Notes under the pieces: model-generated
Seen by the model: only the letters and a program-made list of their open reading frames with translations
Told to the model about the DNA's origin: nothing
Database searches by the model: none
Shown here: in pieces, positions 25,280 to 33,845 of the stretch
Position numbering within the stretch: the stretch's first letter is position 1
Layout: each line of letters begins with the position of its first letter
Source of the DNA: Streptomyces katrae
Lineage (GTDB): Bacteria; Actinomycetota; Actinomycetes; Streptomycetales; Streptomycetaceae
Direction of reading: 5' to 3'
Length of the DNA: 64,000 nucleotides
NCBI RefSeq assembly: GCF_002028425.1
Contig: NZ_CP020042.1
Location: 5,369,560-5,433,559, forward strand
Position numbers and translations under genes: made by a program

Positions 25280-26395
25280 TCACTTCTGCCGCTTGTAGAA
25301 CGGCAGGGCCACGACCTCGTACGGCTCATGCGTACCGCGAATGTCCACGCCGACCCCGGAGGTTCCGGGCGCGGCGTGCTCCGCGTCCACGTATGCCATG
25401 GCGATCGGCTTGCCCAGCGTCGGCGACGGGGCGCCGGAGGTGACCTCGCCGATCACCTTGCCGCCGGCGACCACGGAGAACCCGGCGCGCGGGACGCGGC
25501 GGCCCTCGGCGATCAGACCGACCAGCTTGCGCGGGGCCCGGCCGGCGGCGCGCTCGGCGGCGGCCTCCAGGGCGGCGCGGCCGACGAAGTCGCCCTCCTT
25601 CTCGAACTTCACGACCCGGCCCAGCCCGGCGTCGAAGGGCGTGAGGGACGTGGTCAGCTCGTGCCCGTACAGCGGCATGCCCGCCTCCAGGCGCAGGGTG
25701 TCGCGGCAGGACAGGCCCGCCGGGACCAGGCCGACGCCCTCGCCCGCCTTGGTCAGCGCCTGCCACAGCTCCACGGCGTGCTCGGGGGAGACGAACAGCT
25801 CGAAGCCGTCCTCACCGGTGTAGCCGGTACGGGCGATCAGCGCGGGCACGCCCGCGACGGTGCCCGGCAGGCCGGCGTAGTACTTCAGCCCGTCCAGGTC
25901 GGCGTCGGTCAGCGAGGCGAGGATGCCGGGGGACTCCGGGCCCTGGACGGCGATCAGCGCGTACGCGTCGCGGTCGTCACGGACCTCGGTGTCGAAGCCG
26001 GCGGCGCGCTCGGTGAGCGCGTCCAGCACCACCTGGGCGTTGGAGGCGTTGGCGACGACCATGTACTCGGTCTCGCCGAGGCGGTAGACGATCAGGTCGT
26101 CGAGGATCCCGCCGTCCTCCTGGCAGATGTGCGTGTAGCGGGCGCGGCCGACGCCGACGGTGGAGATGTTGCCCACGAGCGCGTAGTCCAGCGCCTTCAC
26201 GGCCTCCGGGCCGGTCAGGGTGATCTCGCCCATGTGGGAGAGGTCGAACAGACCGGCCTTGGTGCGCACGGCGTTGTGCTCGTCGCGCTCACTGGCGTAG
26301 CGCAGCGGCATGTCCCAGCCCGCGAAGTCGGTCATGGTCGCACCGAGCGAACGGTGCAGCGCGTCGAGCGCGGTCAGGCGGGGGGCAGTGCTCAT
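25280..26395 (-). CDS. gcvT: Glycine cleavage system T protein (aminomethyltransferase)
   Basis: A 371-residue THF-dependent aminomethyltransferase that releases ammonia from the H-protein-bound intermediate, forming 5,10-methylene-THF. The N-terminus reads [20 protein letters not shown] and [11 protein letters not shown], with the conserved folate-binding Asp further on in [23 protein letters not shown] 26395 ([14 protein letters not shown]) is chosen; the open frame to 26455 reaches into the riboswitch. Gene gcvP for the decarboxylase is not in this window. First gene of the operon under a tandem glycine riboswitch. Confidence 0.96.
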   Translation of the reverse strand: MSTAPRLTALDALHRSLGATMTDFAGWDMPLRYASERDEHNAVRTKAGLFDLSHMGEITLTGPEAVKALDYALVGNISTVGVGRARYTHICQEDGGILDDLIVYRLGETEYMVVANASNAQVVLDALTERAAGFDTEVRDDRDAYALIAVQGPESPGILASLTDADLDGLKYYAGLPGTVAGVPALIARTGYTGEDGFELFVSPEHAVELWQALTKAGEGVGLVPAGLSCRDTLRLEAGMPLYGHELTTSLTPFDAGLGRVVKFEKEGDFVGRAALEAAAERAAGRAPRKLVGLIAEGRRVPRAGFSVVAGGKVIGEVTSGAPSPTLGKPIAMAYVDAEHAAPGTSGVGVDIRGTHEPYEVVALPFYKRQK

Positions 26396-26429
26396 GGGTG
26401 TGGCTCCCGGGTCCCAGGGCATGACATGA

Positions 26430-26645
26430 CGAGGACGATCCTCCCCATCTGTCATCGGAACCTGAGAGGTTCGCCGGGAGTTCCCACGGGGGAACGCCGA
26501 CTTGCACCTTGGGTGGAGCTGGCGGACAGCTCGCTTTTCAGATCTGCCTCATCCACGCGGTACGGGGCCTGAGAGATTCAAGGGAGGTACTTGCTCCTTC
26601 GGCGCCCGGGCACGGCCTCGCGGCCAGCCGGGACTCTCCCGCGCG
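26430..26645 (-). ncRNA. Tandem glycine riboswitch upstream of gcvT
   Basis: Two complete glycine aptamers are readable on the reverse strand. Aptamer I (about 26535-26643) has CCGAAGGAGCAAG (26590-26602) and AATCTCTCAGG (26568-26578). Aptamer II (about 26436-26520) has CCAAGGTGCAAG (26501-26512) and AACCTCTCAGG (26461-26471). The short linker and order match glycine-activated gcv leaders. Glycine should turn on gcvT-gcvH-glyA. A GAGGA/TCCTC hairpin follows aptamer II and may belong to the expression platform. Confidence 0.95.
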
Positions 26646-26876
26646 GATTCAAGCGGCCGGTATGCAGTTGGTGTCCAGATGGCGCACATCATTGCACGGG
26701 TCGGGCGGAAGCGGGCAGCGGGGCCCGGAAGAAGGTACGGAACGCCCGTGCCCCCTGCGCTCCCGGGGTCCCGGGTGCTGGACGCCGGGCCCGGAACCGA
26801 CCGGCGCGGATTACCGTCTCTTTACATTCAGCGGGCATGGGGCCCTCGCGGTCCGACTCGGGGGGAGACGATCACG
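26646..26876. other. Divergent promoter region between the gcvT leader and the P-loop protein gene
   Basis: The stretch of 231 bp holds no gene I can support. The gcvT promoter must lie here on the reverse strand, upstream of aptamer I, and the promoter of the downstream P-loop gene on the forward strand; TTTACATTC near 26821 is an AT-rich candidate element. I could not settle exact hexamers. Confidence 0.45.
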
Positions 26877-27536
26877 GTGCGGAGATTCGGAGTGGCGACC
26901 AGTACGGGAACGGTGGACGAGCCCCGGGCGCGGCCCCTCGCGTCCCGCACGGCCCCGGCCGCCGGCACGGTCCGCGACCTGCGCGGACGCGTGGCCCGGG
27001 GCCCCCGGCGGCTGAGCTTCCCCGCCGGGGACATCGTGGTGGTGTCCGGTCTGCCGGGCGGCGGGAAGAGCACCCTGATCAAGCGGGCCGTGCCGGGCGG
27101 GGGCATCGACTCCCAGGACGTCCGCGAGCGCTGGGAGGGCCGGATGCCGCGGGCGCTGCCGTACGGGGTGTACCGGCCGCTGGTCCGCGCGTCCCATTAC
27201 CGGACGCTCTGGCGCGAGCTGCGCTCCGGCACCTCTCTGGTCGTCCACGACTGCGGCACCCAGACCTGGGTCCGGGCCCTCCTGGCGGCCTCCGCCCGGC
27301 GGCGGGGCCGCCGGCTCCACCTCCTCCTGCTGGACGCCTCCCCGGAGGAGGCCCTCGCGGGCCAGGCCTCGCGCGGCCGGGGCGTCTCGGCGTACGCCTT
27401 CGCCCGCCACCGCGCGGCGGTCGCCCGGCTGCTGTCGGCGGCCGAGGCGGGCCGCTCCCCGAGGGGCTGCGCCTCCACCACCCTCCTGGACCGCCGCTCG
27501 GCCGCCGCCCTGACGGGCATCACCTTCGACGCCTGA
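26877..27536 (+). CDS. P-loop AAA-type ATP-binding protein (kinase-like)
   Basis: A 219-residue cytosolic P-loop NTPase. Walker A is VVSGLPGGGKSTLIKRA (about residues 57-73), and a kinase-like segment SLVVHDCGTQTWVRALLAAS may hold the second acidic site. The C-terminal part RRLHLLLLDASPEEALAGQA resembles nucleotide- or gluconate-kinase lids. The GTG start at 26877 follows GGGGGAGA with an 8-base spacer. The family is annotated only as AAA ATPase in actinomycetes; substrate unknown. The following intergenic region carries a dispersed palindromic repeat that may terminate transcription. Confidence 0.8.
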   Translation: MRRFGVATSTGTVDEPRARPLASRTAPAAGTVRDLRGRVARGPRRLSFPAGDIVVVSGLPGGGKSTLIKRAVPGGGIDSQDVRERWEGRMPRALPYGVYRPLVRASHYRTLWRELRSGTSLVVHDCGTQTWVRALLAASARRRGRRLHLLLLDASPEEALAGQASRGRGVSAYAFARHRAAVARLLSAAEAGRSPRGCASTTLLDRRSAAALTGITFDA

Positions 27537-27555
27537 CCCGCCCCGGGTGCGCCGC

Positions 27556-27646
27556 CGCGCGGGGTCTGGGGCGGAGCCCCAGTGAGCGGGGGAGGGGCGG
27601 GTAGGGGACCGGCCCCGCGCAGCGGCTCCCGCCCCCGGCGGAGCCG
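27556..27646. repeat. Dispersed intergenic palindromic repeat, copy A
   Basis: Carries GGGGTCTGGGGCGGAGCCCC, whose TGGGGC-GGA-GCCCCA part is a perfect hairpin. It is followed about 25 bp later by GGGGACCGGCCCCGCGCAGCGG. Related blocks occur at 36042-36110 and 50160-50260. It likely acts as a terminator after the P-loop gene. Confidence 0.7.
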
Positions 27647-27703
27647 CCCGGTAGCCTCGGGGCGGTAATTCGCCATGGAAACCCCAACGGAGAGCAGGCG
27701 CAC

Positions 27704-28438
27704 ATGCACGGCAACGGCTGGCCGGCGAACGAGTTGGAGCAGGTACTCGGAACGGCCCTCGGGCAGCCGGACGCGGGCCCCCGCATCCTGGAGGCCCTCG
27801 GCCGCAGCCAGGTCTGGGTCCCGCTCCCGCAGGGCGGCGGCCCCGACAGCCCCTCCCTCGACCTCCCCACCATGCTGATCGCCGGCGAGGCGTACGTCCC
27901 CGTCTACAGCTCCGAGGCCCAGTTCCGCTTCGCAGCCGGCCCCGCCATGGACTTCGCGATAGCCCCCGCGGTGGAGTTCGCCCGCGGCCTGCCCCCGCAG
28001 CTCGGCATCGCCGTGAACCCCGAGGGCGCCGTCGGCGTCCCCCTGCCCCCCGCCGCCGTCGCCCAGCTCTGCCGGGCCGGCCGCACCGAGCTCGACGGCC
28101 CCGCCAGCGGCGCCCGCGTCCGCCTCTTCGAGCCCGACTGGCAGGACGACCCCGTCGACTTCCTCTCCGCCGCCGCCGAGGAGTTCCGCGCCACCGGCGT
28201 CGTCCGCGCCGCGCACCGCTGCCTCGCCAGCGTCGAGGGCAAGGACCCCGAGCTCTACATCGGCGTCCAGCTGGTGGGATTCGACTCCGGCAGCCGGACC
28301 GCCCCGCTGGAGGCGCTCGGCCGCGCGCTGGCGCGCGTACCGGCGCCGTGGCCCGTGCAGTTGATCCTGCTCGACGCCGCCGAGGACCCGGTCACGGACT
28401 GGATTCGTGAGCGCGTGCGCCCCTTCTACCTCCCGTAG
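27704..28438 (+). CDS. SseB-family protein (enhanced serine sensitivity), N-terminal-domain type
   Basis: A 244-residue cytosolic protein with an SseB domain: LEQVLGTALGQPDAGPRILE, then VWVPLPQ and a strand LPTMLIAGEAYVPVYSSEAQ, followed by PPQLGIAVNPEGAVGVPLPP. The C-terminal half (PVDFLSAAAEEFRATGVVRA to RVRPFYLP) matches the SseB C-terminal domain. SseB was named for serine sensitivity in E. coli, but the mechanism is unknown. It is followed 63 bp later by a second protein of the same type, next to the serine/glycine block. Confidence 0.85.
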   Translation: MHGNGWPANELEQVLGTALGQPDAGPRILEALGRSQVWVPLPQGGGPDSPSLDLPTMLIAGEAYVPVYSSEAQFRFAAGPAMDFAIAPAVEFARGLPPQLGIAVNPEGAVGVPLPPAAVAQLCRAGRTELDGPASGARVRLFEPDWQDDPVDFLSAAAEEFRATGVVRAAHRCLASVEGKDPELYIGVQLVGFDSGSRTAPLEALGRALARVPAPWPVQLILLDAAEDPVTDWIRERVRPFYLP

Positions 28439-28501
28439 CGCCGCTTAAGCTGTTCGGGACGTGGAGACGACGGGCGGACGAAGACGAAGAGGGGTAGCCG
28501 G

Positions 28502-29242
28502 GTGAGTGCGTCAGGCACGGCCGCGGCCGGGCAGGTCGAGCACATGCTGCGCCAGGTGACTCCCGGGCGCTATGAGAACTACGAGTCATTCCTGCACGCC
28601 CTCGCCGAGGGCCGGCTGTGGATGCTGCTCTGGCAGGGGCAGCCGGGCTCACCGGACGCCCAGTACGGCGGCATGGAGGTCGAGGGCCTGGGATACGCGC
28701 CCTGCGTGACCTCCCCGCAGGAGCTGGCCGCCAGCGGCTGGAACCGTGGCTACGAGGTGGTCACCGGCCGGGACATCGCCCGCGCCCTCTACCCCGACCG
28801 CTGGGGCCTGTGGGTCAACCCGCACGCCCAGGGCGGCGGCCTCGGCATCCCCTGGGCCGACCTGCGCCGGGTCGCCACCGGCCTGGACCGGATGCCGGCC
28901 GGACCGCTGCGGCTGTCCGAGCCCGCCCTGGAGCTCCCGCAGTTCTACGGGCTGCTGACCCAGCACGCCCACCGCACCCCCGCCGTCCGCTCGCTGCGCC
29001 GCGCCTGGGTGCAGCCCGCGCTGGGGTCGGCGTACCTCGCCGTCGGGCTCGACCTGTACGACGCCTCCGCGCCCGCGCTGGAGTCCGTACGGGAGATGAT
29101 GCGCCAGTCGGTCGGCGCGGTGCCCGAGGGCGTTCCGGTGTGCACGGTCGCGCTGGCGGACGAGCACGATCCGGTGGCCATGTGGCTGCGCGCGCAGACC
29201 CGCCCGTTCTACGACCGGGAGGGCCAGGCGGCCGCCTACTGA
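28502..29242 (+). CDS. SseB C-terminal-domain-family protein
   Basis: A 246-residue protein similar in layout to its upstream neighbour. It has a variable N-terminal half (ESFLHALAEGRLWMLLWQGQ, then WGLWVNPHAQGGGLGIPWAD) and the SseB_C ending AVRSLRRAWVQPALGSAYLA and MWLRAQTRPFYDREG, comparable to DWIRERVRPFYLP in the neighbour. GTG start at 28502 after GAAGAGGGG. Probably in one transcript with the preceding gene. Role unknown; the pairing suggests a heteromeric or regulatory function. Confidence 0.83.
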   Translation: MSASGTAAAGQVEHMLRQVTPGRYENYESFLHALAEGRLWMLLWQGQPGSPDAQYGGMEVEGLGYAPCVTSPQELAASGWNRGYEVVTGRDIARALYPDRWGLWVNPHAQGGGLGIPWADLRRVATGLDRMPAGPLRLSEPALELPQFYGLLTQHAHRTPAVRSLRRAWVQPALGSAYLAVGLDLYDASAPALESVREMMRQSVGAVPEGVPVCTVALADEHDPVAMWLRAQTRPFYDREGQAAAY

Positions 29243-29882
29243 GCCGCCGGGCCTGTTACAGGGACATTTCAGGGTATGCCCGCACTGTGAGACGGGCCGT
29301 CCAGGGCGAACCTCGGGCCGTCGGGAAACACCGTTCCCGGCGGCCTTCGCCTTGTCCGGATTTCACCCCCGATGGGCGTCCAATTGGCGCAGCCGACCGC
29401 CGAGTTGGGCGCCATGTCCGTTTGGATACCGAACGGACGGTGTTGCTCCGCTGAGCCGAGAGCCGAGTCCGGATAACGGGAACTCAAGCCTCAGATCACG
29501 GTTGCGCATCCTTTCATCTGCGGGTCTGGCGGCTGGTCGAGCGCCCGATGAAGACTCCCCACCCAAGAGCCGGTCAGTCCTCCAGGACCCGGCTCGGCAC
29601 GTGCCATCCGCGTGTCGCTCCGCACAGCTCTTCCCGCACTTCCGCACGTCAGCAGTCTTCGCATTCCTCGCGCACCGCCCTGCACTTCCCGCAGTTCCGC
29701 ACCGCCCGCACCTCCCGCAGTTCCTGCACCTCCCGCAGTTCTCGCAGTACTCACGCACCTCCCGACGCGGCCCGGCCGTGTCCCACCGCGTCCCGAGCAC
29801 TCCGAGCGCCACTCCGCACCAACGCCGCCACAGCGGCGGGCATGGGCCGACCACCCGTCGGCCGAGAGGGGTCCCCACCACG
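29243..29882. other. 640-bp gene-free leader upstream of the peptide ABC operon
   Basis: I see no supportable gene. One forward frame stays open into the downstream permease, but its translation (rich in His, Pro, Ser, Arg) does not resemble a protein family. The region carries a C-rich direct-repeat array at 29682-29767 (separate entry). The promoter and any long 5' leader of the ABC operon should lie here. Confidence 0.6.
29682..29767. repeat. Direct repeats of GCACCTCCCGCAGTTC
   Basis: Copies at 29682-29698 (GCACTTCCCGCAGTTCC), 29708-29724 (GCACCTCCCGCAGTTCC), 29726-29742 (GCACCTCCCGCAGTTCT) and a partial copy at 29755-29767. Spacing varies from 1 to 12 bases. The array sits 115 bp before the permease start and could be a regulatory-protein array or slippage. 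Confidence 0.75.
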
Positions 29883-30875
29883 ATGACGGCACCACTGCAC
29901 GACACGAGCGCGGAAACGCCCGCACCCGTGTCCGTAGCCGACGTCCCTGCCAAGGCCATCGAAGGCCGCTCGCCCGGACGCATCGCCTGGATGCGGCTCA
30001 AGCGCGACAAGGTCGCGCTGACCGGCGGCGTGGTCGTGATCCTGCTGATCCTGGTGGCGATCTTCGCGCCGCTGATCGTGAAGCTGCTGGGCCACGACCC
30101 CAACGAGTTCCACGAGGACCTGATCGACCCCGACCTGGGCACACCGCTCGGCTCCTTGGGCGGCATCAGCTCCGACTACCTGCTGGGCGTCGAACCGACC
30201 AACGGCCGCGACGTCTTCAGCCGGATCGTCTACGGCGCCCGCATCTCCCTGATCGTCGCCTTCCTGGCCGCCTTCGTCTCGGTGGTCCTCGGCAGCTTCC
30301 TCGGCGCTCTCGCCGGCTTCATCGGCGGCTGGGTCGACGGCCTCATCAGCCGCGTCATGGACCTGCTCCTGGCCTTCCCGCAGCTGCTGTTCACCATCGC
30401 CCTGGTCTCCGTCGTGCCCAACTCCGTCTGGGGCTTCGAGGGTTCGGGCGTGCGGATGGGCGTGCTCATCCTCGTCATCGGCTTCTTCGGCTGGCCGTAC
30501 ATCGGACGCATCGTCCGCGGCCAGACGATCTCCCTGCGGGAACGCGAGTACGTCGAGGCGGCGCGCAGCCTCGGCGCCGGCCGCGGCTACATCCTCGTCA
30601 AGGAGCTGATGCCGAACCTGGTCGCGCCGATCCTCGTCTACACCACGCTGATCATCCCGACCAACATCCTGACGGAAGCGGCCCTCAGCTTCCTGGGCGC
30701 CGGCGTCAAGCCCCCCACCTCTTCCTGGGGAAAGATGCTCTCCGACGCCGTCCCCATCTACCAGGACGACCCCATGTACATGGTGGTCCCCGGTATGACG
30801 ATCTTCATCACCGTCCTGGCGTTCAACCTCTTCGGGGACGGGCTGCGTGACGCACTCGACCCCAAGGGCAGCTGA
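29883..30875 (+). CDS. Peptide/dipeptide ABC transporter permease (DppC/OppC type)
   Basis: A 330-residue inner-membrane permease. TM1 lies in VALTGGVVVILLILVAIFAP, the hallmark of the C-type N-terminal domain (OppC_N). The BPD_transp_1 domain carries the EAA coupling loop YVEAARSLGAGRGYILVKEL. ATG 29883 follows GAGAGGGG; upstream coding potential is absent. The operon order is permease C, binding protein, permease B, ATPase D, ATPase F, which is unusual because the binding protein normally comes first. Confidence 0.93.
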   Translation: MTAPLHDTSAETPAPVSVADVPAKAIEGRSPGRIAWMRLKRDKVALTGGVVVILLILVAIFAPLIVKLLGHDPNEFHEDLIDPDLGTPLGSLGGISSDYLLGVEPTNGRDVFSRIVYGARISLIVAFLAAFVSVVLGSFLGALAGFIGGWVDGLISRVMDLLLAFPQLLFTIALVSVVPNSVWGFEGSGVRMGVLILVIGFFGWPYIGRIVRGQTISLREREYVEAARSLGAGRGYILVKELMPNLVAPILVYTTLIIPTNILTEAALSFLGAGVKPPTSSWGKMLSDAVPIYQDDPMYMVVPGMTIFITVLAFNLFGDGLRDALDPKGS

Positions 30876-30915
30876 ACCGCTTCTTCGCTTCACCACCTAT
30901 GGAGGTTGGACAACC

Positions 30916-32679
30916 GTGATCCGCAGAAAGCAGGCTCTCGCGATCGCCGCCGTGATCGCCGCCCTGTCGATGACCGCCGCGTGCGGTGGCAACGGGGACA
31001 AGAAGGACGACAAGGCGGACGCCGCCGAGAGCGCCAAGGGCTACAGCGGTGCCGCCGAGGGCGTCATCAACGCCTCCGACGCCAAGGGCGGCGAGCTCAA
31101 GCTCTGGTCCCCCCAGGACGTCGACTACCTCGACCCGCAGCGCGCCTACTACGGCTTCGTCTGGGACATCCAGCGCCTGTACGTCCGCAGCCTGCTCGCC
31201 TACGACTCGAAGCCGGGCAAGGACGGCACCAAGGCGGTCCCGGACCTCGCCGAGGCCCTGCCGGTGGTGACCAACGACGGCAAGACGTACACCCTGAAGC
31301 TCAAGGACGGGGTGAAGTTCGAGGACGGCACGCCGATCACCTCGAAGGACGTCAAGTACGGCATCGAGCGCGTCTTCGCGCAGGACGTGCTCTCCGGCGG
31401 CCCGACCTACCTGATCGACATCCTCGACCAGGGCCAGAAGTACCCCGGCCCGTACAAGGACACCGACCCGGACAAGATGGGCCTGAAGTCCGTCCAGACG
31501 CCGGACGACAAGACCATCGTCTTCAACCTGGCGAGCGCCAACGCCGACTTCAGCTACCTCCTGGCGATGCCGACCTCCTCGCCCGTCCAGGCGGGCAAGG
31601 ACACGGGCGCCACCTACACCAACAAGCCGGCCTCGACCGGTCCTTACAAGGTGGAGAGCTTCACCGCCGGCAAGGGCGCGACCTTCGTCCGCAACGAGAA
31701 CTGGGACCCGAAGACGGACCCGATCCGCAAGGGCCTGCCGGACAAGGTCTCCTTCACGGTGACCACCAACCCGGACGACATGGACCAGCGCCTGCTCTCC
31801 GGCGACATCGACCTCGCCATCGACGGCACCGGTGTGCAGCAGGCCGCCAAGAACAAGATCCTCAAGGACGGGAACCTCAAGAAGAACGCGGACAACCCGT
31901 TCACGGGCTACATCCGCTACTTCGCCTTCCCGACGACGGTCGCGCCGTTCGACAACATCGAGTGCCGCAAGGCCGTCATCTACGCGGCCGACCCCAAGTC
32001 CCTGCAGACCGCCCGCGGCGGCCCGACCAGCGGTGACCTCGGCGCGAACATGCTGCCGCCCGGCGTCCCCGGCTCGGACAAGGCCTACGACCCGTTCGGT
32101 CTGACGAAGGGCAAGCCGCAGGAGGCCAAGGCCAAGGAGGCCCTCAAGGCCTGTGGCAAGCCTGACGGCTTCGAGACCACCATCGCCGTGCGCAACAACA
32201 AGGCGCCCGAGGTGAAGACGGCCGAGTCCCTCCAGGCCTCGCTCGCCAAGGTCGGCATCAAGGCGACGATCGACCAGTACGACGGCAAGCTCAACTCCTC
32301 CGTGATCGGTTCGCCCGAGAACGTGAAGAAGAAGGGCTACGGCATCATCGTCATGGGCTGGGGCGCCGACTACAACTCCGGCTCGGGCTTCCTCCAGCCG
32401 CTGGTCGACGGCTCGTTCATCCTGCCGAACGGCAACAACAACTACACGATGATCAACGACCCGGAGATCAACGGCCTCTTCAAGACGGCCGCCACCAAGT
32501 CTCCGGAAGAGGCCGCGCCCTTCTACACGCAGATCAACCAGAAGGTCATGGAGAAGGCGCTCTACCTCCCGATCAACTTCGACAAGGCGCTCGTCTACCA
32601 CAACCCGCGCCTGACGAACGTCTACTTCAACGAGTCCTTCGGCAAGATCGACCTCGCCACCGTGGGCATCAAGCAGTAA
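30916..32679 (+). CDS. Peptide ABC transporter substrate-binding lipoprotein
   Basis: A 587-residue SBP_bac_5 family solute receptor. The GTG start at 30916 has GGAGG 10 bases upstream and begins VIRRKQALAIAAVIAALS, with a lipobox-like TAAC at residues 20-23. Typical cluster-C features include KLWSPQDVDYLDPQRAYYGF, YTLKLKDGVKFEDGTPITSK and the C-terminal KALYLPINFDKALVYHN. It captures peptides outside the membrane and delivers them to the two permeases. Longer than DppA, within the range of actinobacterial family members. Cargo unknown. Confidence 0.94.
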   Translation: MIRRKQALAIAAVIAALSMTAACGGNGDKKDDKADAAESAKGYSGAAEGVINASDAKGGELKLWSPQDVDYLDPQRAYYGFVWDIQRLYVRSLLAYDSKPGKDGTKAVPDLAEALPVVTNDGKTYTLKLKDGVKFEDGTPITSKDVKYGIERVFAQDVLSGGPTYLIDILDQGQKYPGPYKDTDPDKMGLKSVQTPDDKTIVFNLASANADFSYLLAMPTSSPVQAGKDTGATYTNKPASTGPYKVESFTAGKGATFVRNENWDPKTDPIRKGLPDKVSFTVTTNPDDMDQRLLSGDIDLAIDGTGVQQAAKNKILKDGNLKKNADNPFTGYIRYFAFPTTVAPFDNIECRKAVIYAADPKSLQTARGGPTSGDLGANMLPPGVPGSDKAYDPFGLTKGKPQEAKAKEALKACGKPDGFETTIAVRNNKAPEVKTAESLQASLAKVGIKATIDQYDGKLNSSVIGSPENVKKKGYGIIVMGWGADYNSGSGFLQPLVDGSFILPNGNNNYTMINDPEINGLFKTAATKSPEEAAPFYTQINQKVMEKALYLPINFDKALVYHNPRLTNVYFNESFGKIDLATVGIKQ

Positions 32680-32843
32680 CAGCACCGGCCGGCCCCCGGC
32701 CCGAGTCGTCACGTACCACGTAACACCACAGGCAAGTGCCTTCACCGCACATGCGCTAGTCCGAAGGGCAGGTGAAGGCCGCAGGCGGTGGCCGCCGACC
32801 CCCACGAGGGGCGGCGGCCACCCGCGCCGGGCGGCCGACTGCA

Positions 32844-33845
32844 GTGCTCGTCTACCTCATACGGCGGCTGTTCAACGTCGCCGCCACGCTGCTGGTGGTC
32901 TCCGTGGTCACCTTCGGCATCTTCTTCGCGGTCCCGAAGCTGACCGGCAGCGATCCCGCGCTCATGTACGCCGGACGCGAGACCAACGAGACCGCCCTGG
33001 CGGGCATCCGCGTGAAGATGGGCTTCGACAAGCCGATCTCCGAGCAGTACCTGCTCTTCGTCAAGGGAATCTTCGCCGGCCGCGACTACGACGGCGGCAC
33101 GGGCGTCACGCACTGCGCGGCTCCGTGCTTCGGCTACTCCTTCAAGACCGAGGCGCCCGTCTGGGACACCATGATGGACCGCATCCCGGTCACCCTCTCG
33201 CTCGCCCTCGGCGCGGCGGTCATCTGGGTGATCGCGGGCGTTGCCACCGGCGTCGTCTCGGCACTCAAACGCAGGACCGCCATCGACCGGACCGTGATGG
33301 TCGGCGCCCTCGCCGGCGTCTCCCTGCCGATCTTCTTCACCGGCATGGTCGCCCCCGCGATCTTCGTCTACAGCCTCGGCTGGCTGGACGTCTCCAACTA
33401 CAAACCCCTGACCGAGGATCCACTGGCCTGGCTCAACAGCCTGATCCTGCCCTGGGTCACCCTCGCCTTCCTCTTCGCCGCGACCTACGCCCGCATCACC
33501 CGGGCGACCATGCTGGAGGTCCTGGGCGAGGACTACATCCGCACCGCCCGGGCCAAGGGCCTCAAGGAGGGCGTGGTCATCCGCAAGCACGCCCTGCGCT
33601 CCACCCTCACCCCGATCGTCACCATGTTCGGCCTGGACCTCGGCGGTCTGCTCGGCGGTGCGGTGCTCACCGAGACCACGTTCAACTTCCAGGGCCTGGG
33701 GACGGCGGCCGTCGCCGCCATCAGCCAGGGCGACCTGCCCGTGATCATGGGCGTCACCCTGCTCGCCGCGCTGTTCGTGGTGCTGGCCAACCTGATCGTG
33801 GACCTGCTGTACGCCGTCATCGACCCGCGCGTGAGGCTGACGTGA
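32844..33845 (+). CDS. Peptide/dipeptide ABC transporter permease (DppB/OppB type)
   Basis: A 333-residue permease starting VLVYLIRRLFNVAATLLVVS, the usual B-type N-terminus with TM1. A periplasmic insert follows (about residues 40-105), then five more TM segments. The EAA loop reads YIRTARAKGLKEGVVIRKHA. A start at 32772 would add a low-complexity leader rich in Gly, Arg and Pro and is less likely, although neither start has a clear ribosome site. The stop overlaps the next gene (GTGA). Confidence 0.9.
   Translation: MLVYLIRRLFNVAATLLVVSVVTFGIFFAVPKLTGSDPALMYAGRETNETALAGIRVKMGFDKPISEQYLLFVKGIFAGRDYDGGTGVTHCAAPCFGYSFKTEAPVWDTMMDRIPVTLSLALGAAVIWVIAGVATGVVSALKRRTAIDRTVMVGALAGVSLPIFFTGMVAPAIFVYSLGWLDVSNYKPLTEDPLAWLNSLILPWVTLAFLFAATYARITRATMLEVLGEDYIRTARAKGLKEGVVIRKHALRSTLTPIVTMFGLDLGGLLGGAVLTETTFNFQGLGTAAVAAISQGDLPVIMGVTLLAALFVVLANLIVDLLYAVIDPRVRLT

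Noticed and set aside
26396..26455. A longer GcvT start
   Set aside because: It lies in the 3' end of the glycine riboswitch.
29352..29882. A 177-codon N-terminal extension of the ABC permease
   Set aside because: No family resemblance, odd composition, and a good ATG with a ribosome site exists at 29883 at the normal N-terminus.
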